A stretch of DNA of 64,000 nucleotides from Volvox africanus (lineage: Eukaryota > Chlorophyta > Chlorophyceae > Chlamydomonadales > Volvocaceae): assembly GCA_030268105.1 (NCBI GenBank), contig BSDZ01000103.1:1-64000 (forward strand), written 5' to 3'. Numbering within the stretch: the stretch's first letter is position 1; each line of letters opens with the position of its first letter. Position numbers and translations under genes: made by a program. Of this stretch, positions 11,464-22,664 are shown in pieces. A model generated the notes under the pieces. That model was not told the DNA's origin, searched no databases, and saw only the letters and a list, made by a program, of their open reading frames with translations.

Positions 11464-12385
11464 GTCGTGGTGGTGGAGGTGGTTGTCGTTGTGTTGTTGA
11501 GGTGTTGTGGTGCTGTCGGTCGATTATGCAGTCGGCTGGTCATCCTGTCGGTTGTGGTGCTGTCAGTCAGTACCTGTGTCGGTTGTGGTGCTGTCAGCTG
11601 GTCATCCTGTCGGTTGTGGTGCTGTCAGTTGGTCATGCTGTCGGTTGTGGTGCTGTCAGCTGGTCATCCTGTCGGTTGTGGTGCTGTCGGTCTGTCCTTC
11701 TGTCGGTTGTGGTGCTGTCAGTCAGTCCTTGTGTCGGTTGTGGTGCTGTCAGCTGGTCATCCTGTCGGTTGTGGTGCTGTCAGTCAGTCCTTGTGTCGGT
11801 TGTGGTGCTGTCAGTTGGTCATGCTGTCGGTTGTGGTGCTGCCGGTTGGTCATCCTTTTGGTTGTGGTGCTGTCAGTCAGTCCTTCTGTCGGTTGTGGTG
11901 CTGTCAGTCAGTCCTTGTGTCGGTTGTGGTGCTGTCAGCTGGTCATCCTGTCGGTTGTGGTGCTGCCGGTTGGTCATCCTGTCGGTTGTGGTGCTGCCGG
12001 TTGGTCATCCTGTCGGTTGTGGTGCTGTCAGTTGGTCATGCTGTCGGTTGTGGTGCTGTCGGTCAGTCCTTGTGTCGGTTGTGGTGCTGTCAGTTGGTCA
12101 TCCTGTCGGTTGTGATGCTGTCGGTCAGACCTTGTGTCGGTTGTGGTGCTGTCAGTTGGTCATCCTGTCGGTTGTGGTGCTGTCAGTTGGTCATCCTGTC
12201 GGTTGTGGTGCTGCCGGTTGGTCATCCTGTCGGTTGTGGTGCTGTCAGTCAGTCCTTGTGTCGGTTGTGGTGCTGTCAGTTGGTCATGCTGTCGGTTGTG
12301 GTGCTGTCAGTCAGTCCTTGTGTCGGTTGTGGTGCTGTCAGCTGGTCATCCTGTCGGTTGTGGTGCTGTCAGTTGGTCATGGGTT
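11464..12385. repeat. 31-bp minisatellite, ~28 copies
   Basis: Unit of 31 bp with the invariant core GTCGGTTGTGGTGCTGTC and a variable part (AGTTGGTCATGCT, AGTCAGTCCTTGT, GGTTGGTCATCCT). The period is not a multiple of three and there is no stop, which explains the three overlapping open frames. Confidence 0.94.
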
Positions 12386-13158
12386 GTCCCTTGTGCCATG
12401 TGCCATGTGCCATGTGCCATGTGTCATGTGTTTTGTGCTAGTGCTTGTGCTAGTGCTATAGTGCTTAGGGTTTGCTTGCTCTTCCGCTTCTGTGCCTTCT
12501 CTGTTTAAAGTAATAATATAGCCCTCTTTTGTTTCTGCTGAGATGTATATATATGAATATAATATAATATACAAATGCATATATGGCTGCGCAGGTGTAC
12601 ACAACATATGGATAACGGCATGGCCTACATATGACCCATTGATATGTTATATATTGTTGCATACTACAAGATTTTGTTGTGGAGGCGGAGCGTTTTAGGG
12701 TTGCAATATGGGTGGCTGCATATTAGGTGGCTGCACGAGTGTATGTGTGTGGGTGAGAGTGTATTCGTTGAGGGTGTGTGTGTGTGTGTGTGTTTGCGGG
12801 TGTGTGTTCGTGGGCCGCACACTGCGGCAGAAGAGGAGCAGAAGAGGAGAAAAGGAGGGGAAGGAGAGGGCGTGTGGCATAGGACGTGTGACGTGTAGGA
12901 CATCAGACACACAAGCATAATATATATAAAAGCATATATAGCATATGATGTGTATAAACCTGTATGTGTGCACACATACACATATCCTATTTTATGCATA
13001 TGCATATGTGTATTTTATGTGGAGAGGGCGGAGGAGGGTGTGGACATGTGTGTATAAAATGTATGTATGAGCACGGCAGAGGGGGCACACTATGTGACTA
13101 TGACGAGGCACACTATATGTGACTGTGGTGGTGAGAGACACACACATATATATGACTG

Positions 13159-13210
<52 letters not shown>

Positions 13211-13545
13211 GTTGTGGTGTAGCACAGATGCAGAGCACAGATGTGGTATGTGAAGGGGTATGTGAAGGGTAGAGCATATGATATGCTCTGGGTAGAGCAT
13301 ATGATGATGGGTGTGTGCTGTGGATGATGCTCTGTTGTCATGTATTAACACCCTATGATGATATGATCCGTCCCATTACAGGAGAGCCCCTTGTAGTCTG
13401 TTGTGTAGAGTATTGTATAGTATTAGTGTAAATTTTGTGTGTGAAGTTTATCTATCTATACCCTGTGCCTCTACTCTACTGTAAAGAGTCCACAAAAGAG
13501 ACCACAAAAGCGTGTGTCATTGTTGGACACAGTGTCTGTCATTGT
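12386..13545. other. Spacer with microsatellites
   Basis: Contains short CCATGTG repeats (12395-12430), (GT)n tracts at about 12773-12795 and 13175-13206, and (TA)n at about 13158-13175. Several inverted AT-rich words such as CATATATAGCATATGATG occur. No gene is recognised. Confidence 0.5.
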
Positions 13546-15650
13546 TGGATCACAGAGGTCAGCAGAGCTTAAAAAAATGATCAAAATATGAGAGATATAG
13601 CCCCCAAAGGGAGAAGGAGAAGAGAGATATAGCCTAGCACAGGATATATATATAATAATACAGCAGGCGTGTCTTCTGTCCAATTTCTGTCTCGTCCAAT
13701 CGTCCAAACCCTATCAAGCAAAGGCAAGGCAAGCAAAGGCAAGGCCAGGAAAATAAACTAAGGTAAAAAATTGAGTGAGAAGTCGCCCGAAAAAGAGTGA
13801 GAAAAAAAATTTCCGGGGGCCTGGCCGGCCCCCGGGCCCCCCGCGGAGGGGGGGTGGGGGAGTGAACCTTAGTGGGTTAGTGGGTACACAGGTAGACACC
13901 TGTGTACGTGTGTTCGTACGATGAGGGGTTCGGAGCTTGGTTTCGGAGATTGGTCTCCCCTTCCCCCCGGCCCCCGCCCCCGCCCCCGCTCCCTCGGCCG
14001 GCTGCGGCCCGACACTGGCACTGGGACTGGGCAAAAGGTACATCTCCTTCCTCTCACCATCCCATGTTGCCCCGGAACCTATCCCACTTCCGCCGACCAG
14101 CCGCGCATCTGATGTGCGACCGAGTCCGGGTAGGATCGAACCCACGACGCTGGAATGAATTTTCAACTCACTCCACACCACACCTAGCACAATCCATGCA
14201 CACACGCGCCACAACACTACACCACGCCATGACCTTTGAGTATATTTACTATAATAAATATATATGACTATATAAAAATCCCTAAACCCAACGGAAGGTC
14301 TCGCAGTCCTTCCATGATTTTGTAGGTTCCCGAGTGCGAAACCGTAGGGAATCATCATCACTTATGGCGCGCATATGATGGACATCCATCGGTCTCACGC
14401 CATAAACCCAAATAGCACACATTTGGAGTATATATGCTGTACACCATCTGTCTGTGCTGTCCCTTACTACATACATTCGGTGATTGTGTGGGCTCACAGA
14501 GCATGCATGTTTCATGAACAGCACACATGCATAACACTACTAGTTTTTTTACACATTAGCTGCAATTGTCAGATATTTATATAATGGTATATAGCACACA
14601 TTTTATCACTAATTGTAGGATTTTGTTGTCACGCCGCCATCTTTTGTGCCGCCGCAACAAAGTGCCACCCACAAGTAAGTCAAGCATTAGACATCCTCAT
14701 TCTTACTTATATATTGTTAACAAAATCGTTGAATGCTAAATTGCCGCCGCAGGAAAAGCTTCGTGTATTGGTGCGTCGCCATGGAGAGCATCAGAGGCGT
14801 CACGTCTCTGACGAGACGGCGAAATCGGTCTCTACACTGCGTCGACAAGGTAAAAGTGGGACACAGTGGATGTAGTGATGCGTGAAGGGACTGGGTCGAC
14901 GTGGTGGCGTTGTGTTGTGGCGGCGCACAGGGATTGAGAATGGCGGCGGGACTCATAGCTATACGGGCTGCATGTAAAAAGAGGATCTAATAGTATTATG
15001 ATGATGACAATAGTATGATAAGCTATCCAATGAACAAATCTCTGTGCGTTTCCCTTGGGGCTGCTGCTACCCTGTTCCTCTGCTCGCTCCTTTAGGAATT
15101 CACCTCATTTAAGCCGCCATGGGCTTAACTTGGAAAGGGCTTCTGGTGGTAGTAGTATATTTACCGCTCCGTCCGTCGTAGCAATGCTGTTGTGGTTGCA
15201 GCTTCAGCCCACAGCTCTGATGCCTCGCCTGAAGGGATTTCTGGTGAGGAGGGGAGAGTGGCACGTAGGCGTGTGGGGTGTGTGGAGGGATCGGAGGATG
15301 GACGCAGGGAGGCTGACGCAGGGAGGCTGACGCAGTGGTGGTGGTGGTGGTCGTGGTGGTCGTCTTCGTCTCCTGTGTCTTCTTCTTCGACGTGGTGGTC
15401 GTGGTGGTCGTCATTGTGGTGGTGGTGGTGGTGGCGGGCGAAGGGGTGACGGGTCTGTGTGTGTGTGTGGGGGGGGTGAGGGACCGGGATTAGGCTGCAG
15501 GAGTGATATGAAACACGTGTGGTGGTGGAGGGGTCATTTGTTCAAGTTGAAAGGGATATTGCCGTACCGTGTTGATGTGCTTTGTGCCCCGGCATGTAAA
15601 CATATGAACGTGTGTTTGTTCTTCGTGTTGTCTTTCCATGCTGTTTGTAG

Positions 15651-15683
15651 GAACACAGGGGAGACGCAGCAGCACATGCCCAG
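15651..15683 (+). other. Candidate 33-base microexon, copy 2
   Basis: Identical to the segment at 6160-6192, with the same acceptor and donor. Confidence 0.3.
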
Positions 15684-16018
15684 GTGAGGAAAAGGGGGGG
15701 GGGGGACAACATACTGGAACGGGGGTAATCTGCGGGAATACTTCAAGGTACATAATACATATGCATGTCAAGGGGCTACTCGTAGTGCGGGGTTTGCACA
15801 CGGGCGTGTGGGGTGTTGGGGGGAGTGTGGACCGAAGCCCTAAGCACTGATTGTGTGGGCTCACAGAGCATGTTTCATGAACAGCACACATGCATAACAC
15901 CACAGCTACCACCATCCAGAAGACCGATGACAACTGAGACACAGACCTTAGACTGCCAATCCTGCAGAAACAAATAAAGTAATCAACTATTGGATGCAGA
16001 TGGGCTCCTTGAAGAGTG

Positions 16019-18328
16019 CTAGACCCAGCCAGGGGTGACCATGTAGCCATACAGGATGCCAGCTGATGGATACTTGTGCAACATGCCAAGTGCTGGGTCA
16101 CGGACAAACCCTAAAACCCGAACCACATTATCGAAAAACAAACGTGCGGTTTGCTCAGCCGTGCAGGATGATGTGCATGGTGCTAGGTGAACCATCTTAG
16201 TCAGACGATCGACCATTACGAACACCGCATCGTATCCCCCCTCAGTTTTGGGCAGCGCGACTACGAAGTCCATGGAAACACTTTCCCAAGGCGCATCCGG
16301 GACAGGCAACGGTTGCAACAACCCATGGCCCTTACCGGACAAAGCCTTATTGCGCTGGCACAGACTGCATGTCTGGACGAAGTTCGCCGCATCCTTAGCC
16401 AAACGAGGCCACCAAAAGGAACGTTGCACCAAGTCGATCAATCGCTTGCTACCAGGGTGTCCTGCTAACGGGTCCTTGTGGAATCGCGCAAGGATGTCGT
16501 AGCGTAGCGCGTCGTCGTTCGGAACGACGATTTGTGTAGGTGCACCCTCCGTCCGTAGCCAAAGGCCATTCTGCTTGCGAAGGTTTTCTACATTAGCCGG
16601 GTCCGCGAACCAGGCGTCTGCGTTGTAGGCAACCTTCAACCGCTCCGCGAGGTCCGTCGCGATCAGAACCTCCTCGCTACGCGGCCGCACGACGGGCGCT
16701 GCCAAAATTGCAGCGTGTAGCAACGGATGTCGACTGAGAGCATCGGCAATATTCAATTTACCAGAAATATACTCCCAGGTGCAGTTGAACCTAGCTAGAT
16801 ATTCCATCCACCTAGCTTGACGGCGGTTCAACGTCGGAACGCTTTGCAAAAACGTTAGGGGCTTGTGGTCAGTCTTTAAAGTAAACGGGCGTCCCTCGAG
16901 GTAACAGCGCCATTCCTTTAAAGCATGCAGCACGGCCAGAAGCTCCTGTTCCCCGGTGGTGTAGCAAATTTCCGCACCAGAAAACTTCTTACTCGTGAAG
17001 GCGATCGGTCGCCCTTCCTGTAACAATACAGCGCCGCTTCCAAATATTGAGGCATCAGACACTACCTCAACACGAAATGGCAACGAGTAATCAGGGAATG
17101 CAAGGGTGACATCTTCGGCAATGATTCGTTTGAGCTCTTCGAATGCCCGCTGGCATTGCAACGTCCACGACTCGAGCGAAACGAAAACGCCTTTGCGAGT
17201 TAAGTTAGTAAGCGGGGCCGCAATGATGGAATATTTTTCAATGAACTTTCGGAAATAATTGGTCAAGCCAAGGAACTTACGCAGCTCCGTGAGGTTCTGA
17301 GGGGCAGGCCAATCGCGAACCACGGCGACCTTCCGCGGGTCCATCTTCACACCGGTGGCCGACACAATGTGGCCCAAATATTCCACCTGAGGCTGCGCCC
17401 AAAAGCATTTGGCGCGTTTAGCAAACAATTGCTCCAGCCTCATAACGTCGAGAGCCACAGCTTCCCCAAGCGGATCCTGCACTTGCACGGCATTTGCACG
17501 AGGGGCAGACTTGACTTCTTCCTCGCCGGCAAGAAGTCGTATCTCCGCGCCCTTAGCAAAAGCGACCAACGCGTCATACGACTTGATCTGCGCTCCAACC
17601 AAGTCAGTGGCGCACCATTTAGCCAAAAGTTTCGTTAGGCCTCGCCTAAACCAAAAGACACGCTCAGATTCGGTGAGGTCAGCAATGGGAGTCACACGTG
17701 CTTCGAAGCGTGACTGGTACACAGGTACATTTTCATCCCGACGCATGTGGTAGCTACCGGCTGCCAAAATGTTACGAGCTTCCACATCGCGTGCTTGAAC
17801 CTCAGTAGCGAATCGTGCGAGCAAAGCGGCGACCAACTCGTCAAAAGTATAGCTGCCTCGGGCGTTGGTCCAATTGCGATACCAGTCCTTCGCTGCGCCC
17901 TCGAGGGTGTTACCAACGAACAGACACCTGATACCGTCATTATCGCCACCATGAACAGCTTGGAGGTACTTTTTAGCGTCACGCACGTACGCACGAGTTG
18001 CATCGGCTATGCTATGCCCTGGTGTCTTGTCGGTCAGCGAAATATTGAGCCTAGGAACGGGAATCGACAATCTCATCACCTCAGGGATGTCATCATGCCC
18101 TCGAGCTTGAGGTAATGGCAGAACCCTTGGTCCAGCAGTGTTGTCCATATTCGTGTTCACTGCTGAATGCGGCACAATTAAGTGAGCAGGGGTCTGAAGG
18201 AAAAGGGGCTCTTGAGTGGCTCGCGCGCCAACAGTCTCAAGACCTCTATCCGGCGCTCTAGCAGCTACAACGAAATCGGGTTGGCTAGCTAGGCTAGTGT
18301 GCGGCGTATCGTCGTGTTCCGCGGACAT
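16019..18328 (-). pseudogene. Gag-pol fusion with internal deletion (Gag, RT end, RNase H, INT N-part)
   Basis: An open 769-codon frame. Residues ~75-245 are a retrotransposon Gag domain (motifs CLFVGNTLEGAAKDWY, RFATEVQARDVEA). At residue ~294 Gag jumps directly into the end of reverse transcriptase (KRAKCFWAQPQVEYLGH, FLGLTNYFRKF), so the zinc knuckle, protease and RT palm including YLDD are missing, yet the frame is kept. RNase H follows, with acidic motifs VSDAS, TGEQEL and LKTDHKPL. Next come the integrase HHCC zinc domain (FHKDPLAGHPG ... CSLCQRNK) and the first catalytic Asp (SMDFVVALPKTEGG). The retroelement part ends near 16120; the last ~30 residues read into the neighbouring module. 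ATG at 18328 starts the main Gag frame, but the natural start is probably the upstream exon at 18727. Confidence 0.85.
16106..16119. repeat. Interstitial telomeric tract at a breakpoint
   Basis: AAACCCTAAAACCC sits exactly where the duplicated module joins the broken integrase region of a chromovirus. Orientation (C-rich on plus) is that of the real left telomere. Confidence 0.8.
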
Positions 18329-18639
18329 GGAGCACGAAACGATACCCTAGTTTTGCGTAATAGAAGCCGACTTCTATCGCAAAGGCAAGAGTACAAAGCG
18401 ATTCGGTGAGCCTACCGACAGTACTCTTGAGAAGATTCAGCAAACTCAGCAAGTAATTGCCCAGCTGAGTCCTGATCTCCGTAGTTTGGGCAATGAGAGT
18501 CGCCAACTGGTCCGGACGAACGCCGGTCTCAGTCGCCGCGGCAAGCAATGCCGGTGCACTGAGATTACCTGCGACTCAGAGCGTACACTTACACAACAAG
18601 TGCAGCAATCTAAGCAAAAGCAATTAAACAATTACAAAC

Positions 18640-18727
18640 CGGAAGCGGTGGCGTCCAAAACGGCGCGGCCTAAGTCTTCGGCAAAAGTATCTAGCGGTCC
18701 TCGTGGTTCGACGCTGGAACTCGCCAT
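18640..18727 (-). CDS. Candidate first gag exon (element 1)
   Basis: An ATG 52 bases downstream of the primer binding site starts an 88-base frame beginning MASSS. A donor GTTTGT follows, then a possible 71-base intron (18639-18569) with acceptor CGCAG. Joining to the frame at 18568 stays in phase and leads to LAAATETG. The same structure is found in element 3 (61947). How this exon pair connects to the main Gag frame is not resolved. Confidence 0.35.
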
Positions 18728-18779
18728 AGAAAGAACCTACTTCCGATTAGACAGAGAGAGACAGTTAGGCAACGAACCC

Positions 18780-18791
18780 GTCTCGATACCA
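18780..18791 (-). promoter_or_regulatory. Primer binding site of element 1
   Basis: TGGTATCGAGAC lies three bases after the LTR end on the minus strand. It starts like the common initiator-Met tRNA site (TGGTATCAGAGC). The exact primer tRNA cannot be named without the genome's tRNAs. Confidence 0.65.
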
Positions 18792-18794
18792 AAT

Positions 18795-19628
18795 TGTTGT
18801 ACCTCTCGTTCGCGTTTGCTCATAAGTATCTGCACGTCTGGAGACTATCGACACCGATGCGCGAGCATTTGCAAGTACAGCAAGGCAAGCGAGAGCAAAC
18901 AGAGACAGCGGAAGACTTCAAGACGAAGAGAGATATAACTTACGGTCTTACAGATCAGAATGATGCAATGGACGAAATCGCCGTCAGCGCCGGAAGCAAG
19001 CAATCATCACGCGGCGGTGATTAGCGAAGTTCAGGCTTAGCTCGGGCTAAGTAGAATATCGTATAGTAATAGTAATGTAGAACACACAAGTGTTCTCCGG
19101 TATCGAATGTCTTGTCTAGCTTAGCCGTCCTCGCATCTGTTATACTCGCAGCATCGCAGTGCCGTACGATTCACATTAGGAGGCCGATCCTAGATGTGAC
19201 AACCCTACTGCGTCTAGGCGATGTCTACGCATAACAACGTATAAGCCTTTCCGGCATTCGCATGATGCAAGGGTCCGGATAACGATATCCGGTTGCTGGG
19301 CATGTATCGCGACGAGTGCGGCGCTCTCAACGTGTGCTGTAATGAAGTAATATTATATCAGATAATATTACTTATCGTTTCGTAGCACGAGCATAATGCG
19401 CACTTCAATGATTCGGTCATTCATGCATGCTAGGCGGATTTGCCATGATGCGATGTCGCGATGGATAATGACAACATGCCAGATGCATATATAAATGTAT
19501 GCGAATACATTTATATCATGCAGATTCATTCATATGTAATGCGTTCATCACAAAAGCACTTCGCCTCGTAGGATCGCGTCGACCTACGCGTCGGCGGGAA
19601 ATGAACCGTAGCACAACAATTATCCCCC
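18795..19628 (-). mobile_element. LTR of element 1 (834 bp)
   Basis: Bounded by TGTTGT and ACAACA (minus-strand reading starts TGTTGTGCTACGG and ends GAGGTACAACA). It matches the LTR at 61057-61879. Internal landmarks include a TAATATT-ATATTA inverted repeat, an ACCGGATATCGTTATCCGG palindrome and a late CTGTAAGTTATAT that resembles a splice donor. Confidence 0.88.
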
Positions 19629-19643
19629 CTCCCGTATGCAGCG
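19629..19643 (-). promoter_or_regulatory. Polypurine tract of element 1
   Basis: Minus strand GGGAGGGGGGATAAT immediately precedes the LTR start. Equivalent tracts precede the other LTRs (near 27010, 27355 and 28632). It primes plus-strand DNA synthesis in this family. Confidence 0.75.
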
Positions 19644-19677
19644 TCCTCGCTGCATCATACAGCATCGACTGTAGGGG

Positions 19678-20262
19678 TCATTGGGCTTGCGTGGCACGTT
19701 TGCGGGCTTCTTCGAGCAGGGGTTTCATGCCCTGTGAGAAGTTGCATGCCGGTTCCCATGAGTTGTGCTCGTCGGTATACCCTGTCCACTTAACCAAGTA
19801 CTCGTGTACTGTTCGCTTACGTCGGTGTCGGCCCACACGACGCGCGCGATAATCTAACACCCGCTCCACATCGTAAAACTTCTGTTTACCAGCGATCCAG
19901 GTCTCAAGAACTGGTTCGATCGCTGTGGGGGCATTTGCAGGCTCAGGGACGGGTTCCGTACCACGATACGGACGAACAAGCGATACGTGAAACGTGGGGT
20001 GAATGGTCATATCAGTGGGCAATGCAAGCTCCACAGCCACATTCCCAACCATGCGCACGACAGGATACGGACCAATCCAGCGGGGTAAGAGTTTTCGGGA
20101 TCCGTCGGCCAAGGAACGCAAGTTCTTGGTGCTTAGCAACACGAGTTGCCCTTCCGAAAACGTCACATCCTGCTTAGATTTGTTATAGTATTCCATCGTT
20201 CGTTGCTGCGCCGCGTCCAAACACGACTTCGCGTCTGTGATTCGGGACACGGGGTTGCCCAT
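19678..20262 (-). pseudogene. Integrase C-terminus with GPY/F and chromodomain
   Basis: A 194-codon frame. Residues ~35-100 carry the integrase C-terminal SH3-like/GPY-F module (GQLVLLSTKNL, WIGPYPVVRM, HPTFHVSLVRPY). Residues ~145-190 form a chromodomain (VHEYLVKWTGYTDEHNSWEP), which marks the chromovirus branch of Ty3/gypsy and binds modified histones to steer integration. The frame starts mid-domain at the 20262 junction, and the catalytic core's second Asp and Glu are absent from this element. Confidence 0.88.
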
Positions 20263-20423
20263 AGGGGTGCCCGGGGCGCCCGCCCCCGGGGGCGCCCCTA
20301 GGGGCCCCCGGGGGCGGCGCCACCCGGGGCCCGCCCGCCACCCACGAGGCGGCCCGGCCCGGCGGCCGCCGGCCCCGGCCCGGGGCGCCTGAAACGTCGC
20401 AGGGGCATATACAGTGCCTGATG
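20263..20423. other. Extremely GC-rich palindromic junction DNA
   Basis: About 130 bases almost free of A/T, with nested palindromes such as GCCCCTAGGGGC and CCCCCGGGGG. It joins the truncated integrase to the second module copy. A similar GC-rich hairpin occurs inside both module copies (about 13815-13850 and 20690-20725). Confidence 0.6.
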
Positions 20424-22314
20424 ATCACAGAGGTCAGCAGAGCTTAAGAAAATGATCAAAAGATGAGAGGCCCCCAAAGGGAGAAGGAGAAGAGAGATAT
20501 AGCCTAGCACAGGATACATATAATATAGCAGGCGTGTCTTCTGTCCAATTTCTGTCTCGTCCAATCGTCCAATATCAAGCAAAGTCTAGGCAAGCAAAGT
20601 CAAGGCAAGCAAAGGCAAGGCCAGGAAAATAAACGAAGGTAAAAAATTGAGTGAGAAGTCGCCCGAAAAAGAGTGAGAAAAAAAATTTCCGGGGGCCTGG
20701 CCGGCCCCCGGGCCCCCCGCGGAGGGGGGGTGGGGTAGTGGGGTAGTGGGTACACACCTGTATACGTGTGTTCGTACGATGAGGGGTTCGGAGCTTGGTT
20801 TCGGAGATTGGTCTCCCCTTCCCCCCGGCCCCCGGCCCCCGCCCCCGGCCCCGCCCCCTCGGCCGGCTGCGGCCCGACACTGGCACTGGGATTGGGCAAA
20901 AGGTACATCTCCTTCGTCTCAACATTCCATGTTGCCCGATACCTATCCCACTTCGGCCACCCAACCGAGCATTTGATATGCGGTTGGGATTCCAGGTAGG
21001 ATCGAACCCACGACGCAATTGACACCACGCAGCACCTAGCACAACCATGCACACACGCGCCACACCTACTACACCACGCCATGACGTAAGCTCTATATTT
21101 ACTAATACATATAGATGATTTTAGTAAAATCCCTAAACCCAACGGAAGGTCTCACAGTCCAATAATTGACTAGTTTCCCGAGTGCGAAACCATAGGGAAT
21201 CGTCATCACTTATGGCGCGCATATGATGGACATCCATCGGTCTCACGCCATAAACCCAAAAGAGCCCACATTTGGGGTATATATGCTGTACACCATCTGT
21301 CTGTGCTGTCCCTTACTACATACATTCGGTGATTGTGTGGGCTCACAGAGCATGCATGTTTCATGAACAGCACACATGCATAACACTCCTAGTTTTTTTG
21401 CACATTCGCTGCAATTGTCAGATATTTATATAATGGTATATAGCACACATTTTATCACTAATTGTAGGATTTTGTTGTCACGCCGCCATCTTTTGTGCCG
21501 CCGCAACAAAGTGCCACCCACAAGTAAGTCAAGCATTAGACATCCTCATTCTTACTTATATATTGTTAACAAAATCGTTGAATGCTAAATTGCCGCCGCA
21601 GGAAAAGCTTCGTGTATTGGTGCGTCGCCATGGAGAGCATCAGAGGCGTCACGTCTCTGACGAGACGGCGAAATCGGTCTCTACACTGCGTCGACAAGGT
21701 AAAAGTGGGACACAGTGGATGTAGTGATGCGTGAAGGGACTGGGTCGACGTGGTGGCGTTGTGTTGTGGCGGCGCACAGGGATTGAGAATGGCGGCGGGA
21801 CTCATAGCTATACGGGCTGCATGTAAAAAGAGGATCTAATAGTATTATGATGATGACAATAGTATGATAATCTATCCAATGAACAAATCTCTGTGCGTTT
21901 CCCTTGGGGCTGCTGCTACCCTGTTCCTCTGCTCGCTCCTTTAGGAATTCACCTCATTTAAGCCGCCATGGGCTTAACTTGGAAAGGGCTTCTGGTGGTA
22001 GTAGTATATTTACCGCTCCGTCCGTCGTAGCAACGCTGTTGTGGTTGCAGCTTCAGCCCAGCTCTGATGCCTCGCCTGAAGGGATTTCTGGTGAGGAGGG
22101 GAGAGTGGCACGTAGGCGTGTGGGGTGTGTGGAGGGATCGGAGGATGGACGCAGGGAGGCTGACGCAGGGAGGCTGACGCAGTGGTGGTGGTGGTGGTCG
22201 TGGTGGTCGTCTTCGTCTCCTGTGTCTTCTTCTTCGACGTGGTGGTCGTGGTGGTCGTCATTGTGGTGGTGGTGGTGGTGGCGGGCGAAGGGGTGACGGG
22301 TTTGTGTGTGGGTG
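20424..22314. repeat. Duplicated module, copy B, left part
   Basis: Matches 13550-15475 with small indels. It breaks off inside the subtelomeric module just after its TGG-rich tract, at a G run followed by a telomeric tract. Confidence 0.85.
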
Positions 22315-22322
22315 GGGGGGTC

Positions 22323-22334
22323 TTAGGGTTAGGG
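22323..22334. repeat. Interstitial telomeric tract, G-rich orientation
   Basis: TTAGGGTTAGGG on the plus strand, directly after the truncation of module copy B. Orientation is that of a right-hand chromosome end. Confidence 0.65.
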
Positions 22335-22569
22335 TGTGTGGCGCACCAGTCAGGAGGATCAATGAGCTTGTGTGGGTCTATGTGCGGAGATCATGATGAT
22401 GAATATGACACATGATGAATAGAGACATTCCCAGAAACGACTTTTGTCAGATGCCCAAAAGCTACCCAAAAGAATATAGAAGCTGAGCTCTTTTAGGTAT
22501 CCCCTATTATTCAGGCAAGCATACACAAGAATGCACTTCAAGTATGTTAACATGGCATATTCGCAAGTA
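22335..22569. other. Unique filler sequence
   Basis: Sequence absent from module copy A, replacing about 3370 bases' worth of position between shared blocks. No gene or repeat is recognised. Confidence 0.4.
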
Positions 22570-22660
22570 AGCCAGGGGTTGAGGCGCCAGCTAGCGAGCG
22601 GCAGTCATGATGCAGACAACTTTTACTGTACAGGTACGAATCCCCATCAGAACGCATGGG
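22570..22660 (+). other. tRNA-like / SINE-head candidate
   Basis: Contains an A-box-like TAGCGAGCGGC (22592-22602) and a B-box-like GGTACGAATCC (22633-22643) about 30 bases apart, the layout of an internal RNA polymerase III promoter. No full cloverleaf is apparent, so a functional tRNA is unlikely. The downstream 22665-22775 block also follows different 5' sequences in the two other module copies, as a SINE tail might. Confidence 0.35.
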
Positions 22661-22664
22661 TGGA

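Larger units (their letters stand above)
13546..16119. repeat. Duplicated ~2.6-kb module, copy A
   Basis: Near-identical to 20424-23061 apart from a replacement in the latter. In order it contains: an A/G-rich part; an extremely GC-rich palindromic stretch near 13815-13850; a segment with 'GGTAGGATCGAACCCACGACG', whose complement resembles a tRNA T arm (B box); a conserved 'CCGAGTGCGAAAC...GGCGCGCATATGATGG' block; subtelomeric module X (14541-15847); and a 270-base right end that stops in a telomere-like tract. Its open frames are not conserved as proteins. Confidence 0.85.
16120..20262 (-). mobile_element. Rearranged (circularly permuted) Ty3/gypsy chromovirus
   Basis: Read on the minus strand, the order is integrase C-terminus and chromodomain (20262-19678), polypurine tract, one LTR (19628-18795), primer binding site, gag leader, gag, RT C-terminal part, RNase H, and integrase N-terminus ending at 16120. 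A normal element has an LTR at each end. Here a single LTR lies in the middle and both outer ends are inside integrase. This fits a one-LTR circle opened within integrase, or LTR recombination between tandem copies followed by deletion. Both outer ends abut copies of the same subtelomeric module. Confidence 0.85.

Noticed and set aside
11467..12508. Three overlapping frames of 124-324 codons
   Set aside because: The 31-bp minisatellite is stop-free in all phases; no independent evidence of a gene.
14100..14160. Functional tRNA gene on the minus strand (GGGTTCGATCC)
   Set aside because: Only a B-box-like word is present; stems of a cloverleaf and an A box at the right distance were not found.
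13714..14361. 215-codon minus-strand frame
   Set aside because: The equivalent frame in the duplicate (20575-21142) is broken up into other phases, and the sequence is low-complexity G/C-rich. It is not conserved as protein.
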